A program made the position numbers and the translations under genes. This document shows, piece after piece, positions 57,835 to 64,000 of a stretch of DNA of 64,000 bases. Origin of the DNA: Citreimonas salinaria. GTDB taxonomy: Bacteria > Pseudomonadota > Alphaproteobacteria > Rhodobacterales > Rhodobacteraceae. The stretch covers positions 110,755 to 174,754 of the forward strand of contig NZ_FNPF01000007.1 in assembly GCF_900107235.1 (NCBI RefSeq), read 5' to 3'. Every line of letters begins with the position of its first letter. Within the stretch, counting starts at the first letter, position 1. Below the pieces are notes generated by a model. That model ran no database searches, was not told where the DNA came from, and saw nothing but the letters and a program-made list of their open reading frames with translations.

Positions 57835-58293
57835 TCACTCGGGGCGCGCGGCGAAGCCGTGCATGTGCCGCGCCCACTGGAAGGCGACCAGCGCGCCCTT
57901 CAGCCGTGGCAGAAGATACAGCGACAGCCCCACGCAGCCGACCGCGAAGAAGGTGAACAGCACCAGCGGATCCGGCCGAAACGTGGTGAAGCCCACGTGC
58001 AGAAGCGGCGCCATCAGGTGCCCGACGATCAGGATCGTCAGGTAGGCCGGCCCGTCGTCGGCGCGGTGGTGGTGCAGCGGCTCGCGGCAGACCGGGCAAT
58101 GGTCACGCACCTTGAGATAGCCCGACAGCATCGGGCCCGAGCCGCAGCGCGGGCAGCGCCGGTGCCAGCCCTTGAGCACGGCGGGCCAGGTGGGGCGCTC
58201 TTCCTCGACGCCGGTCGCGGCGGCATCCGGGGCCGTATCCTGGTCCTGCGCGGGGGCGGATCTTTCGGCGGCGCCGTGGTGTAGGTCGGTCAT
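57835..58293 (-). CDS. DUF983 membrane protein
   Basis: 152 residues. The zinc-ribbon-like segment RCPRCGSGPMLSGYLKVRDHCPVCREPLHHHRADDGPAYLTI defines DUF983. It is followed by two to three membrane helices (ILIVGHLMAPLLHVGF; LVLFTFFAVGCVGLSLYLLPRLKG). The ATG was chosen for the GAGGACC in front of it. Function unknown. Confidence 0.9.
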   Translation of the reverse strand: MTDLHHGAAERSAPAQDQDTAPDAAATGVEEERPTWPAVLKGWHRRCPRCGSGPMLSGYLKVRDHCPVCREPLHHHRADDGPAYLTILIVGHLMAPLLHVGFTTFRPDPLVLFTFFAVGCVGLSLYLLPRLKGALVAFQWARHMHGFAARPE

Positions 58294-58425
58294 GCGGTCC
58301 TCGTTCTCTGCCCGCAAGATGGGGAGTGTGCTGAGTAACCGGAAGGCCGGATGGTGTCGTTGCGTCCGGATGTCGCTGACCGCGGCACCGGCCGGCGCGG
58401 CGGTCGGTGCGGACGCCGCGCGCGG

Positions 58426-59859
58426 TCAGCGCAGCGCGCGCTTGGCCTCGGCCGGCGCGGGCAGGGCGTCGGGCGGACCCGCCAGGAGGTGCGGCGGCCC
58501 CGCCATCTCGACGCGGTTGCGCCCCAGTTCCTTGGCGCGATAGAGTGCCCGGTCCGCGCCGTCGATCAGCGAATGCGCCGACATCGTGGTGCCGGGCAGG
58601 CCCAGCGCGATGCCGATGCTGGCGGTGACGGTGATGCGCTGCCCGTCGTTCAGGACGACGGGCGCGGCTGCGATGATGCGCCCCAGCCGCTCGCCGGTGC
58701 GCAGCGCCTCGTCGGCCGTCGTGTCGGGCATGACGATCAGGAATTCCTCGCCGCCGAAGCGGGCGACAAGGTCGGCGGCGCGCATGTTGTCGCGCAGCCG
58801 GTCGGCGAGGTCGATCAGCACCGCGTCGCCAGCCGGGTGGCCCAGCGTGTCGTTGACCGTCTTGAAGTGGTCGAGGTCCAGCATCAGCAGCGCGAAGGAC
58901 CGGTCGCGGCGCATCGCGCGCTCGGCCACCCGGTCGAGATGGGGCATCACGTAGCGGCGGTTGTAGAGCCCGGTCAGAGGGTCGATCAGCGCCGCGCGCA
59001 ACCCGTCGCGCATGTTGGCGCGCAGCCGGTCGGCGGTCTGCTTGCGGGCGGCCTGCTTGGTGATCCGCAGCGCCAGTTCCTGCGCCTCGGGGCCGGCCGA
59101 GAGCAGGTCGGACGCGCCCATGTCGAGCGCCGCGGCCGCCTGCGCGCGCTGGTGCGGGCGCGCGACGTAGATGATCGCCGCGTGGCGCGAGCGGGTGGCG
59201 CTGCGCAGCTGCGGCAGGAGCGACAGCGCGTCGCTTGCCGCGTCGGGCGCCTCGAGCAGGACGATCACGTCGGCGGGCGGGTCGCGGTCGCGCAGCGCGT
59301 CGTCGGGGTGGACCAGTTCCACCCGGTGCGGCAGCGCGGCGCGCAGCTGGTCGGGCAGGGCGGCGGGCATCGCGTCGGCGCGCGCGGGCACCAGCATGAC
59401 GCGGGCGGGCGCGACAAAGTCGGCCGGCTGCTCGCCCAGGCCCAGCGCGCGGCGGGTGTCGTCGCGCAGCGCAAGCTCGGCCTCGGCGTCGCGGGCGCGC
59501 AGCAGCGAGCGCAGCCGCGCAAGCAGCACCAGCTCGTCCAGCGGGCGGGCCAGCACGTCGTCGGCGCCAGCGGCGAGCGAGGCCAGCCGGTCGTCGGGAT
59601 CGTCGGTGTTGAGCACCACGATGATCGGCACGCGCGCGCCCAGGGGGTGTTCCCGCAGGCTGGCGCAGAAGGTCTGCGCGCTCATGTCCGGAAGGTTGCC
59701 GGCGGCGATCACCAGGTCGGGCCGGGTGCGGCGCAGCGATCCCAGCGCCGAATCGCCCGACCCGGCCTGCGCGACCTCGTAATACGCGGTCGCAAGCTTC
59801 ACCCGCAGCACGATGCGGTTGGTCGGCACGGAATCGACGATCAGGATTCTTCCGGTCAT
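58426..59859 (-). CDS. PleD-like response regulator diguanylate cyclase with degenerate receiver
   Basis: 477 residues, with REC-REC-GGDEF architecture as in PleD. The first receiver lacks the phosphoacceptor: VIAAGNLPDM has Ala where Asp is expected. The N-terminal acidic pair is reduced (IVDSVPTN), and the KP motif reads ARP. The second receiver is also divergent. The GGDEF domain is intact (DLDHFKTVNDTLGHPAGD; ARFGGEEFLIVM) with an I-site RAAD five residues ahead, so c-di-GMP synthesis with product inhibition is expected. Activation by phosphorylation of the first receiver is unlikely. Confidence 0.9.
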   Translation of the reverse strand: MTGRILIVDSVPTNRIVLRVKLATAYYEVAQAGSGDSALGSLRRTRPDLVIAAGNLPDMSAQTFCASLREHPLGARVPIIVVLNTDDPDDRLASLAAGADDVLARPLDELVLLARLRSLLRARDAEAELALRDDTRRALGLGEQPADFVAPARVMLVPARADAMPAALPDQLRAALPHRVELVHPDDALRDRDPPADVIVLLEAPDAASDALSLLPQLRSATRSRHAAIIYVARPHQRAQAAAALDMGASDLLSAGPEAQELALRITKQAARKQTADRLRANMRDGLRAALIDPLTGLYNRRYVMPHLDRVAERAMRRDRSFALLMLDLDHFKTVNDTLGHPAGDAVLIDLADRLRDNMRAADLVARFGGEEFLIVMPDTTADEALRTGERLGRIIAAAPVVLNDGQRITVTASIGIALGLPGTTMSAHSLIDGADRALYRAKELGRNRVEMAGPPHLLAGPPDALPAPAEAKRALR

Positions 59860-59975
59860 TCGGCCTTTCCCCCCTGGCCGACTTCGTCGGACCAGCCACA
59901 CGCAGCGTTGCCCGTTGCAACGCCGTCAGAATTGAGACTCTTTGGTTAAGAAAATCTTTTCGGCTGCGAGGAAAC

Positions 59976-60260
59976 ATGAACCTGACACGAGATCGTGCAG
60001 AGACCATCGGGCTGCAGGCCGTGGCGTGGCTGGCCGCCGACGGCGAGCTTCTGCCCGTGTTCATGGGCGCCACCGGCGCGTCCGAGGCGGATTTCCGCGC
60101 CGGTCTGGGCGATCCGGCCTTCCAGGCCTCGGTGCTGGATTTCATCCTGATGGAGGATGCCTGGGTGCAGGCGTTCTGCGCGGCGCACGATCTGCGGCCC
60201 GACACGCCGATGCGCGTCCGCGCCGTGCTGCCCGGCGGCGAGCAGGTTCACTGGACCTGA
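59976..60260 (+). CDS. DUF3572 protein
   Basis: 94 residues, MNLTRDRAETIGLQAVAWLAADGELLPVFMGATGASEADFRAGLGDPAFQASVLDFILMEDAWVQAFC. It matches the DUF3572 family, which in alphaproteobacteria commonly neighbours divK/pleD. Here it is divergent from the PleD-like gene; divK is absent. Function unknown. Confidence 0.9.
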   Translation: MNLTRDRAETIGLQAVAWLAADGELLPVFMGATGASEADFRAGLGDPAFQASVLDFILMEDAWVQAFCAAHDLRPDTPMRVRAVLPGGEQVHWT

Positions 60261-60379
60261 ACCCCGCGGCGGCGGAGCGGCGACGCGCGGTCTTCGGAGA
60301 TGGCGGAAAGAACGACGAATTTTTCCGCCTTTCGGGTCTTGATCCCGCCAGTCGGCCCAAGTAAATACCGCCTCACGGT

Positions 60380-60454
60380 TGGGGTGTAGCCAAGTGGTAA
60401 GGCGTCGGTTTTTGGTACCGTGTACCGTAGGTTCGAATCCTACCACCCCAGCCA
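60380..60454 (+). tRNA. tRNA-Gln (anticodon TTG)
   Basis: 75 nt with encoded CCA. The acceptor TGGGGTG pairs with CACCCCA. The anticodon loop TTTTGGT gives TTG, and the T-arm is GTAGG-TTCGAAT-CCTAC. All accessory genes begin immediately after its 3' end, so it is the likely integration site of the island. Confidence 0.95.
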
Positions 60455-60795
60455 GTCACTCGCTGTGCTCGTGACGTCTTGCCCTTCAGGTAGTTAGCGG
60501 ACTTCGTAGCGGGGCGGTTGCCCCAAGCGGTGCCCCAATTCGCTGGTCGGCGCCCCGTTCAAGATTCTCGGCCTGCCTTGGGCGTGCTTCGGTTGCTCGG
60601 ACGAAGGTTGAAGAAGCAGTTATGCGGACCTTGCAGGCATTCGCATTGATCGACCGACAGCAATGCGCATGAAGAACACGCTGGTCTTAGGGGGCGGCGC
60701 AACCTTCGTCTCTTGGATGATAGCCTATGGCAAGCTGTTCAATCGCATTCGCGCCAACGGCCGCTTCTGGTTCGAGCGCGGTAACCCACACCCTA

Positions 60796-61521
60796 TTAGA
60801 TCGAGACCAGTTCGGCGATCTTGGCCGCGACATCGGCCATCGTCTCTTCAGCAGTACTGAGGCCAGCTCGGGACGCTAGTAAGAGGCTGACCTTCTCAAG
60901 CTCTTCATAGGTAGTTCCATGAACAACCGGGATGAGCCGCTCGCGTCGGAGGAGCGCGGACAGCTCTTTGTCTGCGACACCCTCAGCTGGGAGCCGCTTT
61001 AACATAGCTGGAGTCACTAAAACGATACCGATGCGCGAATTTACCAAGCCCTTATCGATCGCACGCATCATCGGCACGCCCAACCCTAGGTCCCTCTCGC
61101 TGAACCAAACTCGGACACCGCGCGCGTCGAGAAGGTCATACAGTTCCTTCGCCGAACCCTGCCTGTCATCCCACGCGTGGCAGAGAAACACGTCACGAAG
61201 GTCAGGCTGCGAGACCGCGAGGTCTTCCACGTTTTCCCGCACCGGCGTGAGCGCCTGCACTTGTTCGGTCGTGTACCAGACCGCCGAACCTGCTCCGGAC
61301 CAGCGTGGCTTCGCTGTGCGACGTCCAGAACCGCCGCTACTCCGACTGCTACTGCTCCCTGAGGTAGAGTACGAAGTGGACGAGTATGGCGTATAACTGC
61401 TGTAGCCGCCGCCATATCCGCCGAAAGAGCTGGGACGACCATATCGATTCCTGCATGCAGGGCAGTTCGCTGCGGCGGCCGCCGATCTGTGGCCCCTTGA
61501 TGGTGCAGTGCATCTAGCCAT
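60796..61521 (-). CDS. TIR-domain protein
   Basis: 241 residues. N-terminus: CPACRNRYG, a single CxxC; then a Gly/Ser/Tyr-rich low-complexity stretch (about 34-75). The C-terminal TIR_2-type domain reads DVFLCHAWDDRQGSAKELYDLLDARGVRVWFSERDLGLGVPMMRAIDKGLVNSRIGIVLVTPAML...KELSALLRRERLIPVVHG. A Glu in KEL occupies the position of the catalytic NADase Glu; the usual Trp before it is missing. Bacterial TIR proteins often act in phage defence by consuming NAD. The role here is inferred from domain and island context. Confidence 0.85.
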   Translation of the reverse strand: MARCTAPSRGHRSAAAAANCPACRNRYGRPSSFGGYGGGYSSYTPYSSTSYSTSGSSSSRSSGGSGRRTAKPRWSGAGSAVWYTTEQVQALTPVRENVEDLAVSQPDLRDVFLCHAWDDRQGSAKELYDLLDARGVRVWFSERDLGLGVPMMRAIDKGLVNSRIGIVLVTPAMLKRLPAEGVADKELSALLRRERLIPVVHGTTYEELEKVSLLLASRAGLSTAEETMADVAAKIAELVSI

Positions 61522-61713
61522 GCCTCTTGGTCTCCTTTGCCACTCCAGCACCCTTCGAAGCATTTGATGCGTTCTTCAACCCAAAGCCTTCATGCTCGAA
61601 CGGATCGCCGCCTCTGGTCGTCATTGACACCACATCCAAGTGTGTAGTCGAGGCGGAACTTGGACTAGTGTCCGATACTATAACTTCATTGGGTATTGTG
61701 CGTCAGGTGACGG

Positions 61714-61986
61714 TCAGTGCAAGCGGTTGATTGACTCTCCCTCGTCAAAGAACGCTTCCGGACCTTCGGCCTCAATCGTGCCGATGAACTCGTCCCAAGC
61801 ATCCTGCTCTGACGCGAATGACTCATCCCTAGTCGTTGAGGTTCCGTGTTCGTTGACGATCTCCAGCGCCCATCCTTGGTCCGGATCGACGCAGAGGATG
61901 TTAACTTCAAGACGAATGCCGTCGACCATGTACGACCCGGACAGCTTCGATAAGATCATGTCGGGGTCGTCGTCGCTGTCGGACAT
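61714..61986 (-). CDS. Small acidic hypothetical protein
   Basis: 90 residues from the ATG with GGAGAC ahead: MSDSDDDPDMILSKLSGSYMVDGIRLEVNILCVDPDQGWALEIVNEHGTSTTRDESFASEQDAWDEFIGTIEAEGPEAFFDEGESINRLH. Very acidic, with alternating beta-like segments. The size and charge would suit a DNA mimic or inhibitor, but that is speculation. No family recognised. It lies between the TIR and HNH genes. Confidence 0.65.
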   Translation of the reverse strand: MSDSDDDPDMILSKLSGSYMVDGIRLEVNILCVDPDQGWALEIVNEHGTSTTRDESFASEQDAWDEFIGTIEAEGPEAFFDEGESINRLH

Positions 61987-62079
61987 CACCTGTCTCCGTC
62001 GTTCCGAAGTAAGTAGTACAAGGTTAGCGAACGGGTTCAACGGGTAGGCGACGCTCCATCCCTAACAGGCTGTGCCACG

Positions 62080-62445
62080 CTAGAGCATGCTGAAGTCCAC
62101 GCCATAAGCCGAGAACTCCCAGTCATCGCGCTTGTTATCGGCCCTCGTGCCAACCTCCAGATGCTCCGGATTGATGCACAGCCCGTTGTGGCACTTGTGG
62201 CGGACCACGTCATCGGGCGTCAGCACCTCCTTCCTCGTGACAGCGTAGATGAAGCGGTAGGCTCGTGTCTGCTGGCCCAGGAAGCGGACCTTTCGTCTCG
62301 ATGGCCCAGCGGTCACCAGACAGCCCTCTGGCCTCTCTGAGGCGCCCTGCAGCAGCTCAGCTACCTTCTCCCTAGCCTCAGGGTGGTGGTGGTGGATCAC
62401 ATCGTCCAGCCACCGCTCCGTTGGTGCAAGCATGAGACCGCTCAT
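62080..62445 (-). CDS. HNH endonuclease
   Basis: 121 residues, phage-type HNH_3 nuclease. The catalytic region RHKCHNGLCINPEHLEVGTRADNKRD carries the H-N-H residues with a CxxxxC pair. It is preceded by the beta strand YRFIYAVTRKEVLTPDDVV. Its ATG overlaps the stop of the helicase gene (ATGA), so they are co-expressed. Confidence 0.88.
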   Translation of the reverse strand: MSGLMLAPTERWLDDVIHHHHPEAREKVAELLQGASERPEGCLVTAGPSRRKVRFLGQQTRAYRFIYAVTRKEVLTPDDVVRHKCHNGLCINPEHLEVGTRADNKRDDWEFSAYGVDFSML

Positions 62446-63788
62446 AGGCCGATCTCCACCTCGTCGCGGACAGGCTGTCGCGTTCCGTCAGACCCGACGA
62501 CCTCCCCCCGTTGGGCTGAGTATCCGGGACGCAGCCAGAGCACCCGCCCATAGTCCACGCCGCCCCACTTCACCTTAACCTTGTGCCATCCGAGCTCCAA
62601 CATCCGGTGCCGGATCGTCTCGGGGTTCACGTGAAGCGTCTTCTGGCAGTAGTGATGCAGGTCCGTCTGCGCGATATAGTGCTGCTCACGCCCGTTCAGG
62701 TATTCCTCCAACTGCTCGGTCGACACCTGCTGCTGGGACTGTCGGATCATCTCCATGATTGGCGTTGAGTGCGTCTCGGTGTTCAGCGACCGCGCATTGA
62801 ACCCGTCAGCCGGCTTGTGAGCCATGAAGGCATTGTAGAGAGCCGCTAGCGATGCGGGGTTCTTGATCTGCTCGTTCACCCTTGCCACCACCCTCTGGAA
62901 CTCCGCCGTCAACGGCCCGTTCGCATGGCCCTGATGCTCCACGTCCACGATGAAGTAGCGCCGATCGTCAGCCTCCAGCCATAACGGCACGTGATTGCTC
63001 GTGAACACGAAGCAGCAGCGCTGGTCTGTCTGGTATGCTTCCTGCCCCTTCATCTCCACCAAGATCGTTGGTTCACTGATGAGGGTCTTCAAGCTGTTGG
63101 CAGCGCTCGACCCCTGCTTTACCTTCACCTCCTCGCAGACAACCAGCTTCGATGCGACCACGCTCGCGTTGAACCGTCCTGTCAGGTAGGTGATGCCGTT
63201 CTGCGATGTTGTGTTCCCTTCGCCGAACAGGGCGTCCAGCACGCGGCAGAGCTGGCTCTTGCCCGTTCCCTTCGCCTTGCTGTGAAGGAATAGCGACCAC
63301 GTCGGTCGGTCCGCTTCGTTCTGGAGACACCAAGCGATCCAGTCAGTCACATGCCGTCTAGTGCCTGCGTCTGGCAGCATCCACCGAAGTAGTTCCTCGG
63401 CCGCACCCCACTCGGCATGGTTCACGCGTAGGTTCCGGTAGTCCGGCTCCCGCCAACGGTTGATCGTCGCGAAACCGTCTGCAATCAAAAGCGTGCGGGT
63501 GTCTCCGGGCCTGCTGACGACTTGCCCGTTCCAAGGTCGTATGGCTTCGTCAGCGTTCTCGGGATACAAGCTGAAAGCAACCCTGAACGCTTCCTGGAGC
63601 AGCTCGGGGCTTAGTGGGATGTGCGGCAGCTTGGTGCGGATTCTCTGGTAGCTGGCCTGCCTCACGTCGGGTTGGGAAATGCTGGTCCCCGGTGCTTCCA
63701 CGCGGTAGTACTTGTTGTCCTTGCGGACGTACCAGCTAGCGATTGCGCGGGAGATTTCCCGGCGGTGTTCATGATTGATATTCGTCAT
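62442..63788 (-). CDS. Phage-type SF3 helicase, DUF5906-like
   Basis: 448 residues. The P-loop is SKAKGTGKSQL (GTGKS at 174-178), followed by VCEEVK as Walker B-like, and the SF3 motif C region CCFVFTSNHVPLWLEADDRRYFIVDVE. These match phage and satellite replication proteins. The first ~130 residues are too short for and lack a recognisable primase domain, so it may work with a separate primase or as a replication initiator. A strong AAAGGAGG lies ahead of the ATG. Confidence 0.85.
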   Translation of the reverse strand: MTNINHEHRREISRAIASWYVRKDNKYYRVEAPGTSISQPDVRQASYQRIRTKLPHIPLSPELLQEAFRVAFSLYPENADEAIRPWNGQVVSRPGDTRTLLIADGFATINRWREPDYRNLRVNHAEWGAAEELLRWMLPDAGTRRHVTDWIAWCLQNEADRPTWSLFLHSKAKGTGKSQLCRVLDALFGEGNTTSQNGITYLTGRFNASVVASKLVVCEEVKVKQGSSAANSLKTLISEPTILVEMKGQEAYQTDQRCCFVFTSNHVPLWLEADDRRYFIVDVEHQGHANGPLTAEFQRVVARVNEQIKNPASLAALYNAFMAHKPADGFNARSLNTETHSTPIMEMIRQSQQQVSTEQLEEYLNGREQHYIAQTDLHHYCQKTLHVNPETIRHRMLELGWHKVKVKWGGVDYGRVLWLRPGYSAQRGEVVGSDGTRQPVRDEVEIGL

Positions 63789-63905
63789 TGAAATATGCCT
63801 CCTTTGGTGGGCTTTGGGGAGGTTCTGTCCTCCTTAAGTGACCCCTGGTGGCTCAAGTCATGAATTTCTTTTTATTATCAATACCTTGCTCACTATTCTT
63901 CACGG

Positions 63906-64000
63906 TGGTCTTGCCCCCGTTTCGCCGGACACTCAGGCAGTTGCGGTTTGAGCTGCGATGAAGTCGCGTGGCGAGCGCATCTTCAGCCCTGAGTGCGGGT
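63906..64000 (-). mobile_element. IS3-family insertion sequence, right end only
   Basis: The terminal repeat-like end TGGTCTTGCCCCCGTTTCGC begins at 63906, followed by the end of a transposase gene. The remainder of the element is beyond the window edge. Confidence 0.75.
63933..64000 (-). CDS. IS3-family transposase OrfB, C-terminal fragment
   Basis: On the minus strand the last 22 codons read PHSGLKMRSPRDFIAAQTATA and then TGA, the characteristic RPHSxLxxxSPxxF ending of IS3-family integrase-type transposases. The 5' part lies outside the window. It follows the helicase gene promoter region. Confidence 0.82.
   Translation of the reverse strand, partial: PHSGLKMRSPRDFIAAQTATA

Larger units (their letters stand above)
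60455..64000. mobile_element. Accessory island adjoining tRNA-Gln
   Basis: From the tRNA 3' end to the window edge, GC is lower and codon use is less biased than in the rest of the window. The genes are all accessory and on the minus strand: TIR protein, small unknown, HNH nuclease, phage-type helicase, IS3 end. The first 340 bases hold no supported gene or integrase remnant. No integrase or second att site is visible, so the far boundary lies outside. Confidence 0.65.

Noticed and set aside
60455..60795. Integrase remnant next to tRNA-Gln
   Set aside because: All frames examined lack tyrosine-recombinase motifs; the stretch is simply unassigned.
60663..60860. 65-codon plus-strand frame after tRNA-Gln
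   Set aside because: No good ribosome-binding site, no similarity, and it overlaps the 3' end of the TIR gene on the other strand.

Overview
The window is chromosomal DNA of an alphaproteobacterium, almost certainly a member of the Rhodobacterales (Roseobacter/Rhodobacter group). The grounds are high GC, the RpoD and GapR types, a complete sox thiosulfate-oxidation locus of the Paracoccus/Roseobacter kind, and neighbourhoods typical of the group: nrdR-ribD; clpP-clpX; NDUFA12-mlaD-DUF2155-aat-accC-accB; DUF3572 beside a PleD-like gene.

Layout. 1-4.9 kb: the 3' part of rpoD, a tiny zinc-ribbon membrane protein, an SDR oxidoreductase, YjbQ, nrdR and ribD. 4.9-9.5 kb: a minus-strand capsule block (kpsS, Wza/KpsD-like exporter, kpsC) lying between ribD and ribE. 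10.4-20.3 kb: the sulfur-oxidation region, with soxT-like/soxR/soxS leftward and soxVWXYZABCD rightward. AT-rich dyads in the two control regions are candidate SoxR operators, and an intrinsic terminator plus a perfect 20-bp palindrome separate soxA from soxB. The soxY gene stops just before the carrier cysteine that the pathway needs. 20.5-25.3 kb: a small exported protein, a lipoprotein with a possible Cys-His-Asp triad, clpP, clpX, a complex I accessory subunit, MlaD and a DUF2155 protein. 25.2-36.2 kb (minus): aat, accCB, acs and a Liv-type ABC importer. 36.4-41.2 kb (plus): an ScfR/PccR/RamB-type regulator, a single-domain response regulator, a two-TM protein and an SLC5-histidine kinase. 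With acs these look like a short-chain fatty-acid module. 41.3-50.6 kb: an orphan FliM/FliN-domain protein, a small phosphatase-like protein, GapR, tRNA-Thr and a dipeptide/oligopeptide ABC operon. 51-60.3 kb: an AT-rich orphan membrane protein, lepA, acylphosphatase, a racemase, a hydrolase, Nudix, DUF983, a PleD-like diguanylate cyclase and DUF3572. 60.4-64 kb: tRNA-Gln followed by a lower-GC accessory island with a TIR-domain protein, an HNH nuclease, a phage-type SF3 helicase and the end of an IS3-family element.

How the parts combine. SoxV, SoxW and SoxS supply periplasmic reductant. SoxXA loads thiosulfate onto SoxYZ, SoxB releases sulfate, and SoxCD oxidises the sulfane sulfur, so loss of the SoxY cysteine would break the cycle unless another SoxY exists. 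Three copies of a roughly 70-bp intergenic repeat, each ending in a TGTCCCA-N3-TGGGACA palindrome, are scattered across the window and appear structured and conserved.
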